From positions 186,001 through 250,000 of the forward strand of contig NBIV01000096.1 in assembly GCA_003194525.1 (NCBI GenBank): a DNA stretch of 64,000 nt, written 5' to 3'. The translations under genes were made by a program, and so were the position numbers. The notes beneath the pieces are model-generated. The model ran no database searches. It had not been told where the DNA came from and saw only the letters and a list, made by a program, of their open reading frames with translations. How positions within the stretch are numbered: position 1 is the first letter of the stretch; every line of letters starts with the position of its first letter. The DNA comes from Gracilariopsis chorda (lineage: Eukaryota > Rhodophyta > Florideophyceae > Gracilariales > Gracilariaceae). Positions 44,444 to 56,057 of this stretch are shown here, in pieces.

Positions 44444-46295
44444 GTGGCTAGCTGCAGTATTCCTCCCCCACCTCAGTCTTCGAGGGCTCGCTCCGCGAAT
44501 TTGGAAGGTCCCCGATCATTGGCGCCCTCCCGTTCCCGCTCCTCCGCCCAGGATATGAATGCCACTTCAACCAATCTAGATAGCCGGAATACCCGCTCTG
44601 TTGAGCCTGGAACTCAAGAGGTTGCTGTTCCGACGGCCCCACAACCGATAGTGGAGACCCTTCCAGCAGCCCCTCTGGAGAAAATGGTCTCTGCAGAGTT
44701 TACTGTTCTGGACGCAGGCATGAACGTTGCTAACGTTGCTCACGTGGAACTCCTACAACAGGTTACCGAACTTCAGCGTAAGGTGGATGACGCCCATGTT
44801 AGGGATGTCTCGGGAGATATTCGACTCCTGAGACAGGAAATGAACTCTTTTTTAGAGAGCTTTGGTGCCTCAAGGGCTTTCGTTGACAGTTACCAGCGTG
44901 TGGTGGAAGATTTTCGAGTCGTTACGGATAGAATCCACGCTCGCGTCGACACCCTGGAAGCCACCAGTCGTATGGATGCAGAGGCAGAAGCCGCTGAGCG
45001 GAACAACTCCGCTTCGGAGGGCTCTGATCATCGTTCCAAAAAACGGCGCGGTCGCAAGTCTACAAAGGAGTTCCACAATTATTCGGATTCATCCGGTTCG
45101 GATTCTGACAGTAGTCGGGCCAGCTCGTCGTCCTCTTCATCCGCTTCATCGGAGGGTGAAGGTGGTCGACGTCGCTCCCGTTCTACTCGGTCCAAGGCAA
45201 CCCATTCCTCTTACGGTGCTGTTCAAACCCGTAAGAAGTGTAAGAATTATTCTTGACTGAAGGAGTTAGAGCCGACGAAACCGTTATATCGGAAGTTGTT
45301 ATCGTACCGCTATTATCGGTTAAAGAAGTCTTCCGGGGAGCGCACCTCCAGAAGTACTGGGAAGGTCAGGGACTACGTCCGAAGACTCGGAATCACCATG
45401 GGTAAACGCGAGTTTAATCTTGGTGCTTGACTTCCTTGCTAGGTTCGTTCACGAAGCCGAATTGCTCGGTATGAATGAGGGACAGGCCTATTTGGCTCTC
45501 CTGTATTTCCTCAAGCGTATGGCTGAAGATCAGTACAACACCGTCCGCGGATCCTCGCAAGCCTTGAAAGGCGGTGTAACCAGATGGCCAGAAGCGGTTC
45601 AATACCTCCTAAGGTCGTACGCGACTGGAAATGCAATCCAGCAGGCGACCCCAGCCCTGAGAGATACAAAACAACGACTCGATGAAACCGAGACGGCTTA
45701 TTCAACGCGCTTGAATAAGGCGTTTCACCAATGCGGTAATGTTCTTCCTTCACAGGAGAGATGTTCCATGTTGGTTGATGGACTGGACCCCGCCATTCGA
45801 GCACTGATAGCCCGTCATCGGGAGGAACACAGGAGGATAACCTACTTAAAGCTGGTGCAATACGCTCAAGCAAAAGGTGATACACTGCGAGTGAGACAGA
45901 AGCCGAAAAGTCGGAAAGTGCTCTTTGTAGAAGGATCTAACTCCACACACTCCCATTCGTACGGTCGCCGTTTCGATCCCAATCAGGACAACTTCCATCT
46001 CGTTGGTAGTAACCCCGAGTCGTTCGGTACTTCAGACCAACCGTCAACTTCGATTCCATCTTCGGGGAGTGACGCGGCATTGTACGCTAACGGAAGCCGG
46101 ATTACGGCGGCTGCTATCCCATACGTGGACCGAACAACAAGTTTCAGACGTCCTGGATGGAAGGAGAACACACCAACTACTCGAGTGGACTCGCGTTTGC
46201 GAGGCATCCCGAACTCGGTGATTTGCTATGAGTGCTATGCCCGGGGCACGCCTCAACTCAATGCACGCTCCCTACAAGGGAAAGGTCAACAATAG
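44444..46295 (+). pseudogene. gypsy gag region
   Basis: A first part with a coiled-coil-like stretch (ELLQQVTELQRKVDDAHVRD) and a Ser/Arg-rich tail, then a capsid-like part (FLARFVHEAELLGMNEGQAY, ATPALRDTKQRLDETETAY). Part of the 43483-51284 fossil. Confidence 0.7.
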
Positions 46296-46632
46296 TCGCT
46301 CAGTTCGAAGCTCTACCTCCGGATATTCAAGCTCGGATCCGTAGAACCTCTTATCAGGGAGCCAAATGGATGCTGAACCAGCCTCGTGGTGAAGATCGTT
46401 ACGCCGCAGCGACGGGCCCTGCACCCAACGGAACCTCGAAGGAGAGCAACGTATCCGCGAACGGGGATCAACCGGATTCCCGGGCCAGAACCCTTCATTA
46501 ACCGGAGGCCTCGGTCCCAAAAAACTAAACTCGAGAGCCTCCCCTGTAGGAGGGGCGTCTTCTGAGCTGAAGCTGAAGACGCCCGAGGCCCCGACGCTTC
46601 GCTCCCCGGCTGTTAGAATCCCTACTAGGAAG

Positions 46633-47034
46633 ATGGCTGCCACAGACGTGGATTTGGAACACCTTGGTGTTTTACGTCGCCTCTGGATACGGTCCCGCAA
46701 CCTCCGTATCCCAGATAGAATCCTGGTCATGTACAAGAGGAATTATAAGGTTTACGCCGACCTCGGCCTATCCAACCAGTTCATGGTGCGTCAGTTATCT
46801 GTCCTTGAAACAGGAGCTGCCCCCAACTTGATACACAGGAAGATGGTACCACCCGCCCTTCGAGAGAACGTCCGTTTTGGTCCAAGGTTGGATATCAGCG
46901 ATGCAAACGGAAACCTGATACGTACTGCTGGGTATATCTCTCTCCTTCTGAGGCTTGGAACTTGTTTGGTACAGCTGGATTTCATCGTCTGCGACTCGCT
47001 CTCAGCACCGGTTATATTCGGTTGTGACTTTTGA
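46633..47034 (+). pseudogene. gypsy protease region
   Basis: Retropepsin-like stretch around TGAAPNLIHRKMVPP, with LDFIVCDSLSAPVIFGCDF at the end, the usual closing strand. Between gag and polymerase. Confidence 0.65.
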
Positions 47035-47859
47035 GACCGTTTCTTTGAGGCCATTCGCCCCCGTAAGAGGACGGTGGAAATGGAAGATGGTTCCCTTATT
47101 ACGATTGTCCGGAAGCCGATAAGAACCGCCACGCGGAAGCATGTACCGTTACCGGTTGCGCAGAAAGCACCGGAACACAACCAGGTTTCTACGAAGTTGC
47201 ACGTTGCGAAGTCTGTGCAAATTCCACCGGAAGCCCAAGGGTGGGTCGAAGTCACCACCAAACAATTTGGTCTCCACGTCGTTCAACCGATGCTCGGTTT
47301 ATACGAACACCGTCAGCTTTCACTCGCTAACGGAGTTGTTCTCATTGAGCCCGACACACCTTTCAAGTTCTTAGTTGCCAACTTTGGAAAATCTACCCAG
47401 TACCTGGTCAAGAAGCAAGTAATTGGTTCTGTCTTGCCTCACCCGTCAGCGGTAGTTGCAACGAAGATTCAGTTTTAAAAGTTTCTCGGAGTATCTGACC
47501 CTAAGGAGGGGGCGGTAGCCGCTGATTCGCACGACACAGTTGCGTCGGATAACACCCAAACGATTCTGGGTTCAGAACTCTCGGAACCTTTGAAGGTCAA
47601 ACCTGTATCACCTGGCAGTGAACAGACGGATCCTGTTAAGGAGTTAATGAATCTCAATTTGGGGCATGTACCGGAGTCCCATCGGGAGAGGTTACGCGAC
47701 ATGTTAGGCGAATTTACTCCCATGTGGGATGGCACTCTAGGAACAATTGGAGTTACAGAGCACTGCACTGATCTACTTCCCAACACTCGGCCCATTGCTC
47801 AACACCGTTATAGAGCTGGACCAAAAGCTCGGGAGGAAGAGAAGTCTCAATTCTAGAGG

Positions 47860-49536
47860 ATGCTACGCGCTGGCGTGATCGAGCCCGCCCAATCAGCATG
47901 GGCGTCGCCAGTCGTGTTAGTTCCGAAGCCGGATGGTTCTTGGCGGTTCTGCATTGACTACCGACGACTGAACGCAGTCACGGTGAAAGATGTATTTCCG
48001 ATACCCCGGATGGACGAGTATATCGACTCCCTTGGGAGTGCAAATGTGCTTACCACCCTGGACGCTAATTGGGGCTATTTGCAAGTCCCAATCAGGGAGG
48101 AAGACCGAAACAAGACGGCGTTTGTGTGTCATCAAGGCTTATACCATTTTTGGCGTATGCCCCTTGGGCTAACCGACGCGCCCGCAACGTTCCAGCGAGC
48201 GGTTGATATCCTCTTTGCTAAGTTCAAGCGGACCACTTGTCTGGTTTATCTGGACGACATCGTCGTGTTCTCCAACAATCTGGACGGGCATCTCTCCCAT
48301 TTCCGGTACGTTATGAGAGTACTGCGTGACGCAGAAATTACATTGAGGCTCAAGAAGTGTGAGTTTTTCACCGAATCGGTTAAGTACCTGGGGCATATCG
48401 TTCGCCCAGGGAAGCTTACAATCGACGAGGTTCGGGTGAAATCCTTAAAGGAGGCTAAAAATCCAACCACCCAGACGGAGCTCCGATCCTTCCTAGGACT
48501 GTGTAATGTGTACCGACGTTTCGTTCCAAACTTGGCGGATATCGCGGCTCCACTGAACAAACTCCTTACGAAAGGACAGCCAGTCAAACGGGACCCCTTT
48601 GGCGATGCTGAGGCATCCGCCTTTACGGCTTTGGTGAACGCCGTAACGTCTCCGCCAATTTTGGCTCTCCCCAAACCTGGGTTACCTTATGAGTTCGATA
48701 CTAACGCTAGTGCGAACCAGGTTGGCTGTGCGCTGTTTCAAAGCGACGAGACCAGTGAACGACGCCCCATTGGGTACTGGTCGCGATCACTGAACGTGCA
48801 CGAACGGAATTGCTCAGTCTCGGAGAAGGAATGCCTTGCCGTGATCTGGGCGCTTCCAACACTCAGGCCCTACTTGATGGGAACTCACTTCCGAGTACAG
48901 ACGGATCACTCCTGTCTCAGGTGGTTAATGGAAATCACTGAGGCTTCGGGTCGCTTGATGCGTTGGCGTCTCCGACTTTCGGAAGTCGACTTCGAAGTGA
49001 TGTACAAGAAGGGAAGCCTTAACTTGCAGGCAGACGCTTTCTCCCCTCTGGGAATTTCCGCTGAAGCAGAACCCAGTGAGGATGCTGAAATACCATGCTT
49101 CATGGTTGGTGACCTCGAGGGAGACGCTGAAATCCTTTTGGATGACGTGTGTGACGAAATTCTCGCCACACAGACCACAGAACCGGTTGCCGGTTCATTT
49201 ATACCCATTAACCCTGAAGAGATGATTAGGGAACAGCAAACCGACTCCTTTTGCACACAGGTTCGCGCCCCTCTTAGGGGTGGATACAACCTACCTTTCG
49301 GGACCAACAACCAGGGCTACTTAGTCCGAATGGTGGAAGCTAACCCCCAAATTGTGGTGCCTCACTGTTTGCAGAGTCGTGTCTTTCACTTGTCACACTA
49401 CGTGAAGCTTGGAGCCCACCCGGGAGGAAGGAAGTTATATCTCACCCTACGAAGGGACTTTTATTGGCCTGCGATGGCTTTCGACTGTTACGCGGCTCGT
49501 CGCTTCTGTTTGGAGTGCGCGAAGAATAATATCTGA
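47860..49536 (+). pseudogene. gypsy reverse transcriptase, RNase H and integrase zinc domain
   Basis: A long open stretch with GVIEPAQSAWASPVVLVPK, RFCIDYRRLNAVTV, the catalytic CLVYLDDIVVFS, FLGLCNVYRRFVPN, RNase H (PYEFDTNASANQVGCALF, CSVSEKECLAVIWAL) and at its end the HHCC-type integrase zinc region (HPGGRKLYLTLRRDFYWP). Part of the 43483-51284 fossil. Confidence 0.9.
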
Positions 49537-49593
49537 CTTCGGAAGCATTCGAAACCGCTAACGTTATTCCCTGCAAGAGCACCGCTCGAATTC

Positions 49594-50673
49594 GTGGCCA
49601 TGGACATCTTAGGAGAACTCATAAAAACCTCGAGAGGCAACCAATACCTACTGGTCATAACTGACAGGTTCTCGAAGCTCGTGAGAACTGTGCCCCTCAA
49701 GAGGATCACTGCTGCCACTGTTGCTCAAGCATTCGTCACCCATTGGGTTTTCGTTTACGGCCCGCCAGTACAGCTACTCTCCGACAACGGATTGCAGTTC
49801 ACATCAAAGTTCTTTCAAGATGTTTGCACAATCTTGGAAATTAGGAATGTGTTTACTACAACTTATCATCCCCAGACAAATGGGCAGGTAGAAAGGTTCA
49901 ACCGAACGCTACTCGGTTCTTCAAGAGCATACGTTGCGGAACACCCCAAATCTTGGGACCTTTACACTGACGCAATTACTTACGCGTACAACACTCAAGT
50001 TCATCGGGTAACTTCGTTATCACCATTCGAATTGAATCTGTCAAGAACGCGGCTTCCTCTGGCAATCGAAGCTCAACCAACTTTGGATAGTTACCCCTCC
50101 CCGGGTTCGTACCGTGAAACCTGGAAGAAATGGCTCACCAAGATGGTTCCTGTCGCTCGCGCCTCAATGGAGAAGGCTCAGGCCGCATACAAGTGGAATT
50201 TTGACGATCGTATTCGTAAACCGCTGCCCGAGCCACGGGCCGGTGATTATGTGTTCCTTCGTAAAGAGTACTACAATCCTGAGAAGAAACGTCGTCACAA
50301 ATTATCGCCCATTACGAGTGGACCCTATCAGGTGATTTCAGTTGAACAGGACACCGTAGTGCTGGATATCGATAACCAACACGAACTGGTATCACGCAAT
50401 CGCGTCTGCCGCGCGCCAACTCCTTCACAGAAAGCTTCTTCGCCGCGTTCGGACGGTAATCAGGAAGCCGCAACATCGGATAATACCGCAGGACCGGTTA
50501 GTACGCTATCGCGACCCTCGGTACTTCCGCACCTGCGTTGCGGTTTGGCCGAACTAACTGAATTATGGGAACCACCCAAGGGTAACCTCGTACTCTCTCG
50601 GGTTACCCCTACACACGCTACGAGTCAACCCCCCGAATACGGTGATAAACGCAGATGCCGTTTCACCGCGTAA
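49594..50673 (+). pseudogene. gypsy integrase core
   Basis: Catalytic core: MDILGELIKTSRGNQYLLV, QLLSDNGLQFTSKFF and TTYHPQTNGQVERFNRTLL, with a C-terminal SH3-like part (GPYQVISVEQDTVVLDI). Follows the polymerase. Confidence 0.9.
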
Positions 50674-51284
50674 GGAGGGGGAGAACGCTGGAAATTCAAC
50701 TTCGGTTGCTCCGGCATCAGCTGGACCTAAGAAAAGTGACGCGCCTGCATGCGAGACAGAAACCCAAACGGGAAGTGTTAATGCACGCGCTCATTCGCGT
50801 AGTGTAACCGCACAACCGGTGGAAAACGAAGTCAGTAATGAAGAACTTACCCCTGTTAGGGAGACCCCTACGAAAAGTCGTAGTGCGCCCGCTGGGACTC
50901 AACCCAAGTCATTGGAGTTATCTACTTGCCGCCCTCGCTCGTCGAGTAGCGCCAGTAGACCCGAAAAGTCGGTTTCAGCCGACCCGTACACGGGAAAAGA
51001 CGATGAGGACTCAGAAGGGAGCTCCGTACCACAGGGCTAGAACAGAAGATTTCTGTAGAAATACTTGGAAAATCCTGGTTGAGAACCTGGTACAACCACG
51101 TTGAGACCCCGTGAGGGTGGGCGCAATCGGCAGTACACGAGTCAGTGTTGAACTCCGCCACAGCGGATGCGCTCACGCTAATGGTTTCATTGCGAAGCAC
51201 GTCGCGGGAGACCGTTTCACAGTGCACTAGTACAGCAATTGGCTGCCCCCACAGTGTGTGGTGTGCAGGTACCCTGCCCTGACC

Positions 51285-51830
51285 CTAAAGGGTGGCTGAC
51301 AACGCGCAGTGGTCCGCGCAATCCGCCGCCCTGCACAGGGAGTGTACTGGTTGTCCCAAACTCTCCAATACGGAGTTGACGTCAGACCGTAAAATACGGA
51401 GTTCCTCGGCAACCTCCTTTACGGGGGTTGCCAACACCACCTCTTGGAGGGATTTTAGTTCCCGTACAAGGGTGTCATGGGCGGTCCACAGAGCGCGGAC
51501 CTGGGATTCCAGGGAAGTCCCCTGGGGGGTGTTATCGCCCGTTCTACGGGGGCTTGAAGCCGCGACAGCGGGAGCAAGCCGGGGTGTCTGGGGCACTGCG
51601 GCAACAGCCGGAATCGATGCTGCATTCCCCTGCGGGGGTGATAACGAGGGCAAAAGGAGGTTCCGGGGTTCCCGGTCGGGGGTATCACTCCGCAATGAAG
51701 CGGCGCCAGCACGACTGGAACTTGTCCGTATAAGGATACGGGGTACGAACCGAACTTCGGAAGGGTCCATGTTGTCGCGGGAGCGACTACGCGTCACCAC
51801 TGGCTCCGCATCGGAGGGATTTTTCGACAT
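51285..51830 (-). pseudogene. gag N-terminal fragment of a second gypsy element (minus strand)
   Basis: Resembles the start of the plus-strand gag: EELRILRSDVNSVLESLG against DIRLLRQEMNSFLESFG, preceded by a Ser/Pro/Ala-rich leader. It lies just inside the LTR at 51936-52657 in the expected orientation. The rest of the element is missing. Confidence 0.65.
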
Positions 51831-51935
51831 GAGAAAATACCGTTACGACGGGAAACGATCACAGAACTTCTGGTGAATGAAAACAAACCTCGTAAGAGGG
51901 AAAACAAAAACCGATTCTAGGTCCGGAGACCACTT

Positions 51936-52657
51936 TGTGGTGCAATGTCCCGAAGGAAAAAAACACCGAAAGACGTCCGGGATCTTCCTTTCACGAGGTG
52001 AACCCAGTTGGGTAGAGTCCTCCCGGAGGTGTCACGGCGAAGCCGGTTTGTAAGAACAGGGACACCTGTCGCGACTTGCGCAGGGAGGTGAAGGCGAAGA
52101 ATTGGTATCCGCGTGAGCGGAATGTGATCCTCAGTAGAGGTATGTTTCCACGTAAGTGGGGGTGTGTGGACGGATGTGCACACGAGGGCCGCAGATAGCG
52201 GGAGGTGCTACTCTAAAAAGGGGAAAAAGGAAGGGCGGAGAGGAGGAAGAGAGGGCGAAGTGAGTCGCGAGAGCGACGGGGGCGAACGGCGATGCCGGTA
52301 ACAATATCCCTATACAGGGCGAAACACTAATGCAATTGGAATGATATGACTCCCAGTGAGGGGTCCCTTTAGATGTGCAAGGGGGTTAGATGTCCCGTGG
52401 TTCACGGCGTTTCCCTTCAAGGAGGAGTAGAGCACGCGCGCAAGCGGTAACAACTAGAGCCAATTCCCCAGGTTGGGGTCCCTTGTTGGGGAAGGTTTAT
52501 TGGTGCGACAGCAGGGCGCCGTCGCACTAAGTACTAGCTTCCCAGAAATGGGTGTGAAAATAATAAATAAAATTAACTAAAATACTCCACATTTCGTGGC
52601 AACATCCACTACTGTGGCCAACCGCCAATTGACCCAAAACCGTGTCCCACGTGTCCA
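51936..52657 (-). repeat. gypsy LTR (minus orientation)
   Basis: About 722 bp, strongly similar to 63292-63995. On the minus strand it begins TGGACACGTGGGACACGG and ends CATTGCACCACA. Followed on the minus strand by a gag fragment, so it is a 5' LTR. Confidence 0.8.
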
Positions 52658-52966
52658 TATCCACTATTGTGGGGCGTAGTTCATATACACACTACACAAC
52701 CGATAATATCGGGAAAGCATTCAAGTACCAAAAATCCCTCCCTGAGGGCGTTGCACTTCATCGGATTCAACAGTCTGCAAGTCGTGCGAGCCATCCGCGG
52801 AGAAGACGATCAAAAAGTATTTCGCAAGGTCCGAAACAGCGTACGAAATATAGTCTCGAGCGTTGAAGTTATCTTGGCGCTTAAGTAGAGCATCCCGGTG
52901 CGCGCCATGCGCGTTTGTAGAACTGCTCGCTATGTTGGTAGGACTACAAAGAAATCAAATCCGTAT

Positions 52967-53306
52967 TGACGACGTCTTCAATGAAAGGCTTCTTTGCATT
53001 GCCTCGGTGGTAAGCGCAATCCGTAATCGGTCGTTTCCACGCAGTAGTAGGATACTAGAACGTTAGAGGATAGAATAGACTTAGAAGACCAGAGCTGACA
53101 ACAGCCTCTGTACGCAGCCGACACGGACAACCTTGTTTCCCTCTACTGCTAATCTTCTACTTCGTCTAGCTTGTTTGTGAGAAGTAGATTCCGATACGGT
53201 TCAGTAGCTAGTCTAAATAAAATTATTCTAACTACCAAAACGGTATAGAAGCCTCCGCCCTAACGGGAGATTCGACGCAAGTACGGCTTACAGCCACTCA
53301 TTCACA
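52967..53306 (-). repeat. 5' LTR of the minus-strand copia
   Basis: Pairs with 41284-41622; GTATC follows at 53307-53311. The 310 bp to its left (52658-52966) hold no recognised domain. Confidence 0.8.
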
Positions 53307-54097
53307 GTATCACCGCCGCATGAAACTGCGCGTCCAACCACGACGGCCTCGCCAGCCCATACGCATGCCACTGCGCACGCTCCGCCCTGCGCAACGAGCT
53401 CTCCGCCCTGCGGTGGACCGCCCCCCATGCCTCATTCCAAACCTCGCACCGGCCGTGTATACATCTCCAACACATTCTCCCCGCCGCGTCCCGCGCCGCG
53501 CTACAAGTGCACCCCAATCGCGCTCCAGTCACCCACCACGCACCCGAACGCTGGCCCGTGCGCGCGCCGAATCTGAAGGTGAAGTTCCGCGAAATCAAGT
53601 GCGTCCTTCGCGCTCAGGTTGGAGCGGAAGATGACACGGATGGCATCTGTGTTCGTTAGCGGCGTGTATGGCTTATCGTTGTGCATGTGCACCGTGATGG
53701 CGCAGCCGCTGCCCATGGTATCGCCCGCGATGTACGAGACGGGCATCGCTCCGTGGCACATTTGACGTGCATATTGCTGCGCGCAAACGTAGTTGCCGTC
53801 ATGGTAGCGAGCGATGAACATGCTTAGGTCGGCTGTACGCACCACGCCGGCCGTCTTGTTGAGCTTGGTCACCCACCACGCGTCCTCCCAGAAGCAGTAC
53901 TTCTTCGCTAAGGAAGACGCATCCACGCGTTCCACAGCGCGTCGAAACAGCTCGGAGGAGCTCTTCAACGGCTCCGAATTGAGCCCTAGCGCGAGCAATT
54001 CTGGCTGGCTGATGTTCAACACCACCTTTCTCGCCGTCTGCATTGTTCGAATCCAGGCCGCTATTCTATCACATTTTGAATTGAATAAAGCAGACAT
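53307..54097 (-). pseudogene. FAD-dependent amine oxidase-like C-terminal relic
   Basis: A flavoenzyme of the amine/L-amino-acid oxidase type is suggested by KYCFWEDAWWVTKLNKTAGV, MFIARYHDGNYVC, CHGAMPVSYIAGDTMGSG, HMHNDKPYTPLTN and, in another frame beyond about 53500, CEVWNEAWGAVHRRAESSLR and GLARPSWLDAQFHAAV. The N-terminal dinucleotide-binding part is missing. A frame break lies near 53500. The last codons run into the minus-strand copia. Joined across its target site, the frame would end a few codons into repeat R (40995-41281), so the copia inserted near this gene's 3' end. Confidence 0.5.
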
Positions 54098-54474
54098 TAA
54101 AGAAGCCTCAGAATACTCTTGGTATCTAGGACGACGCAGTACCTTGACGTTAAATACAAGACCTAGCCATTTTGTACGTCATAAGAGCTGCAAAGCAAAG
54201 CAACTCTACCTATAAGACAGCAGAGCATTGCGCGGAAATAAAATCGGCTTTTGGTGGCATTGATGAAGCAAGCGTCTCAGCAAACGGCCGCGACGTTGGT
54301 ACGATGAGCACCATTTGTGATCCACGTTGGTACCTGCCGGAGTGTGGCGCTTAGCTCTCTTCTCGTGCTCATTGCAAATGGATTATGGTCGCGAGAGCAG
54401 AAGGCAACGATTTTTTTGGATGCGGTTGTACGTGATGTCTCCTCAACTCCGAGTTGGCGCCGTCGAAATGAGAC
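54098..54474. other. Intergenic, nothing recognised
   Basis: Short frames only, between the oxidase relic and the nested inverted-repeat elements. Confidence 0.35.
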
Positions 54475-54647
54475 TACACTCACCGAAATTCAAATAAATC
54501 CACCAAACCGCCTGCCTTGCTCGTGAAGAGCAAGGCCGGTGGAGGAGGAATAAGTGCGGTAACATATAGCGACTGGTGTAGTTTGCTTAACAGAACATCT
54601 AAAGCATGCACCTTAAACTATACAACACACTTGTACACACTTTTGTA

Positions 54648-55880
54648 TGTGAAATATAAAATAAATCCACGAAATTCAATAAATCCAAAAAGTTCTTTAA
54701 TGTGTTTTGGCGCCTTCTGTTGTCGTATCTGAAAAAAACGACTACCACAACAAAAAACGCCATGCTAAATAGTTCTTGAACAAGAACTTTTAAAACAGCG
54801 TTACAAATAATGCCTCGCGGTAAAGCGCTAACTGACAGAGAAAAAGGCATCATTCTAGCCTTACGACATGGACAACTCAGCGAACGAGAAATTGCTAATG
54901 CTGTCGGTCGATCCAGGGGAGCTGTTCAAAACGTTCTGAAAAACTTCGACAAATCCAAACGCAAATATCCAAGAGCTAACAACCGTAAGCTTACCAATAA
55001 CACAGAGCATCGAATCATTCGAAAGGCCCTGACTGGTGAGTTTAGTGCCAATCACATACGTCGGGACATGCAACTACCCGTCACAACCCGTCGTGTTCAG
55101 CAAATACTTCACAATTTCCCCCACCTAAAGTACAAGAAAATGATGAAGGGTCCATATATGAAGGCTTGAAACAAAATTCGAAGAATATAATTTGCCAGGA
55201 AGTACCTTCAATCAGAAGCTATTGACTGGAAGAATGTTATTTTCACGGATGAAGAAAAGTTTAATTAAGATGGACCCGAAGGCAATTGCATGTACTGGCA
55301 TGTTTTACGAACCGAAAAAAGGTAGTTTTCTAAACGCAACATGGGAGGAGGAGCTGTAATGGTTTGGGGAGCCATTTATTATTACGGTGCTTTGCAGGTA
55401 GTGGAAATAAGCGGTAATCAGAATTCTAATGACTAAGTGAAGCTACTTGACGAGAACCTTTTACCGTTTGCTGCGGAAACCCTGGAAGAAAATTGGACTT
55501 TGGTTCATGATGGGGCTTCTATTCATCGTTCTAAGGTCACCAAAGAGTGGATAGCACGCAAGAAGGTGGATGTTCTACAGTGGTCTGCTCATAGTCTGGA
55601 CCTTAAGTTAATCGAAAATGTCTGGGGTGCTATGGTTCGAGATGTCTACCACGGTTTCAAGCAGGTTAAAACTGTAGAAGAACTTGGTGCAAAGATTGAA
55701 TCAGTTTGGAATAATATGGAAGAAACTTTTATAAGGAATTTTAACCGTTCTATCAATAACCGTCTATTGTGTATGCTGGACGCAAATGGTGGGCCATCAG
55801 GCTACTGAATGTGTTGTTTTGGCTAAGAAGTCCTTTTTTTTGGACTTATTGAATTTCGTGGATTTATGGTAAATTTCACA
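54648..55880 (+). mobile_element. Tc1/mariner transposon
   Basis: Inverted ends of about 48 bp (TGTGAAATATAAAATAAATC... and its complement ending ATTTCACA) with TA on each side (54646-47 and 55881-82), the target duplication of this superfamily. Length 1233 bp. It contains the transposase relic 54810-55808. Nested in the inverted-repeat element 54477-56051. Confidence 0.85.
54810..55808 (+). pseudogene. Tc1/mariner transposase, decayed
   Basis: N-terminal paired helix-turn-helix: LTDREKGIILALRHGQLSER, EIANAVGRSRGAVQNVLKNF. The catalytic part has VIFTDEEKFN (first Asp), GGGAVMVWGA, LVHDGASIHRS (second Asp) and LIENVWGAMV (third acidic residue, Glu). The open stretches 54810-55169 and 55437-55808 are separated by about 270 bp with several stops and frame changes. 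Confidence 0.85.
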
Positions 55881-56057
55881 TACTAAATCCTAAAGCTGTT
55901 GTTGTTTGAGTTTTGCTTTGTTATTTCGGTACTATCACTTTGAATGCTACTCTACTCCACTGTCTATGAGCTACTTCTTCGACTTTGACCTGCCTTGCTC
56001 TTCGCGAGCTAGGCCGGCGGTCTACTGGACTTATTTGAATTTCGCGGAGTGTATACG

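Larger units (their letters stand above)
43483..51284 (+). mobile_element. Ty3/gypsy LTR retrotransposon (plus strand), inserted in the minus-strand copia
   Basis: Order gag, protease, reverse transcriptase, RNase H, integrase is diagnostic of Ty3/gypsy. The left LTR starts at 43483 (TGTGTACAGGTGG), where copia coding sequence stops, and ends somewhere between 44150 and 44240. Gag 44555-46295, protease 46633-47034, polymerase 47860-49536, integrase 49594-50673, and a Ser/Thr-rich tail to about 51040. No matching right LTR is seen. The sequence runs into an oppositely oriented gypsy gag at about 51285. Reading frames are long, with only about half a dozen breaks, so this is the youngest large element here, but it is not whole. 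Confidence 0.85.
41284..53306 (-). mobile_element. Ty1/copia LTR retrotransposon on the minus strand, split by gypsy insertions
   Basis: Two direct repeats of about 340 bp (41284-41622 and 52967-53306), about 90% identical by eye, begin TGTGAATG and end CTCA or GTCA when read on the minus strand. GTATC stands outside both (41277-41281 and 53307-53311), a 5-bp target duplication. Inside on the left is copia RNase H and reverse transcriptase (42034-43482, minus). The coding region is cut at 43483 by a plus-strand gypsy element. The copia gag, integrase and the rest of pol are not found in the 310 bp remaining on the right, so a large part is lost. Younger than the plus-strand copia. Broken. Confidence 0.75.
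54477..56051. mobile_element. Outer TA-flanked inverted-repeat element carrying a Tc1/mariner inside
   Basis: The left end CACTCACCGAAATTCAAATA onward and the right end are inverted copies over about 65 bp, including a CTTGCTC...GAGCAAG-type hairpin. TA stands outside both (54475-76 and 56052-53). The subterminal AAATTCAAATAAATCCACC resembles the inner element's own end (ACGAAATTCAATAAATCC), so the two are related. It has no coding sequence of its own. Confidence 0.75.

Noticed and set aside
50922-51227. Minus-strand ORF continuing the second gypsy gag
   Set aside because: It does not resemble gag and overlaps the tail of the plus-strand element antisense.
12086-53305. Treating 41284 and 52967 repeats as unrelated solo LTRs
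   Set aside because: Matching GTATC on the outer sides and copia pol inside in the right orientation make one split element more likely.
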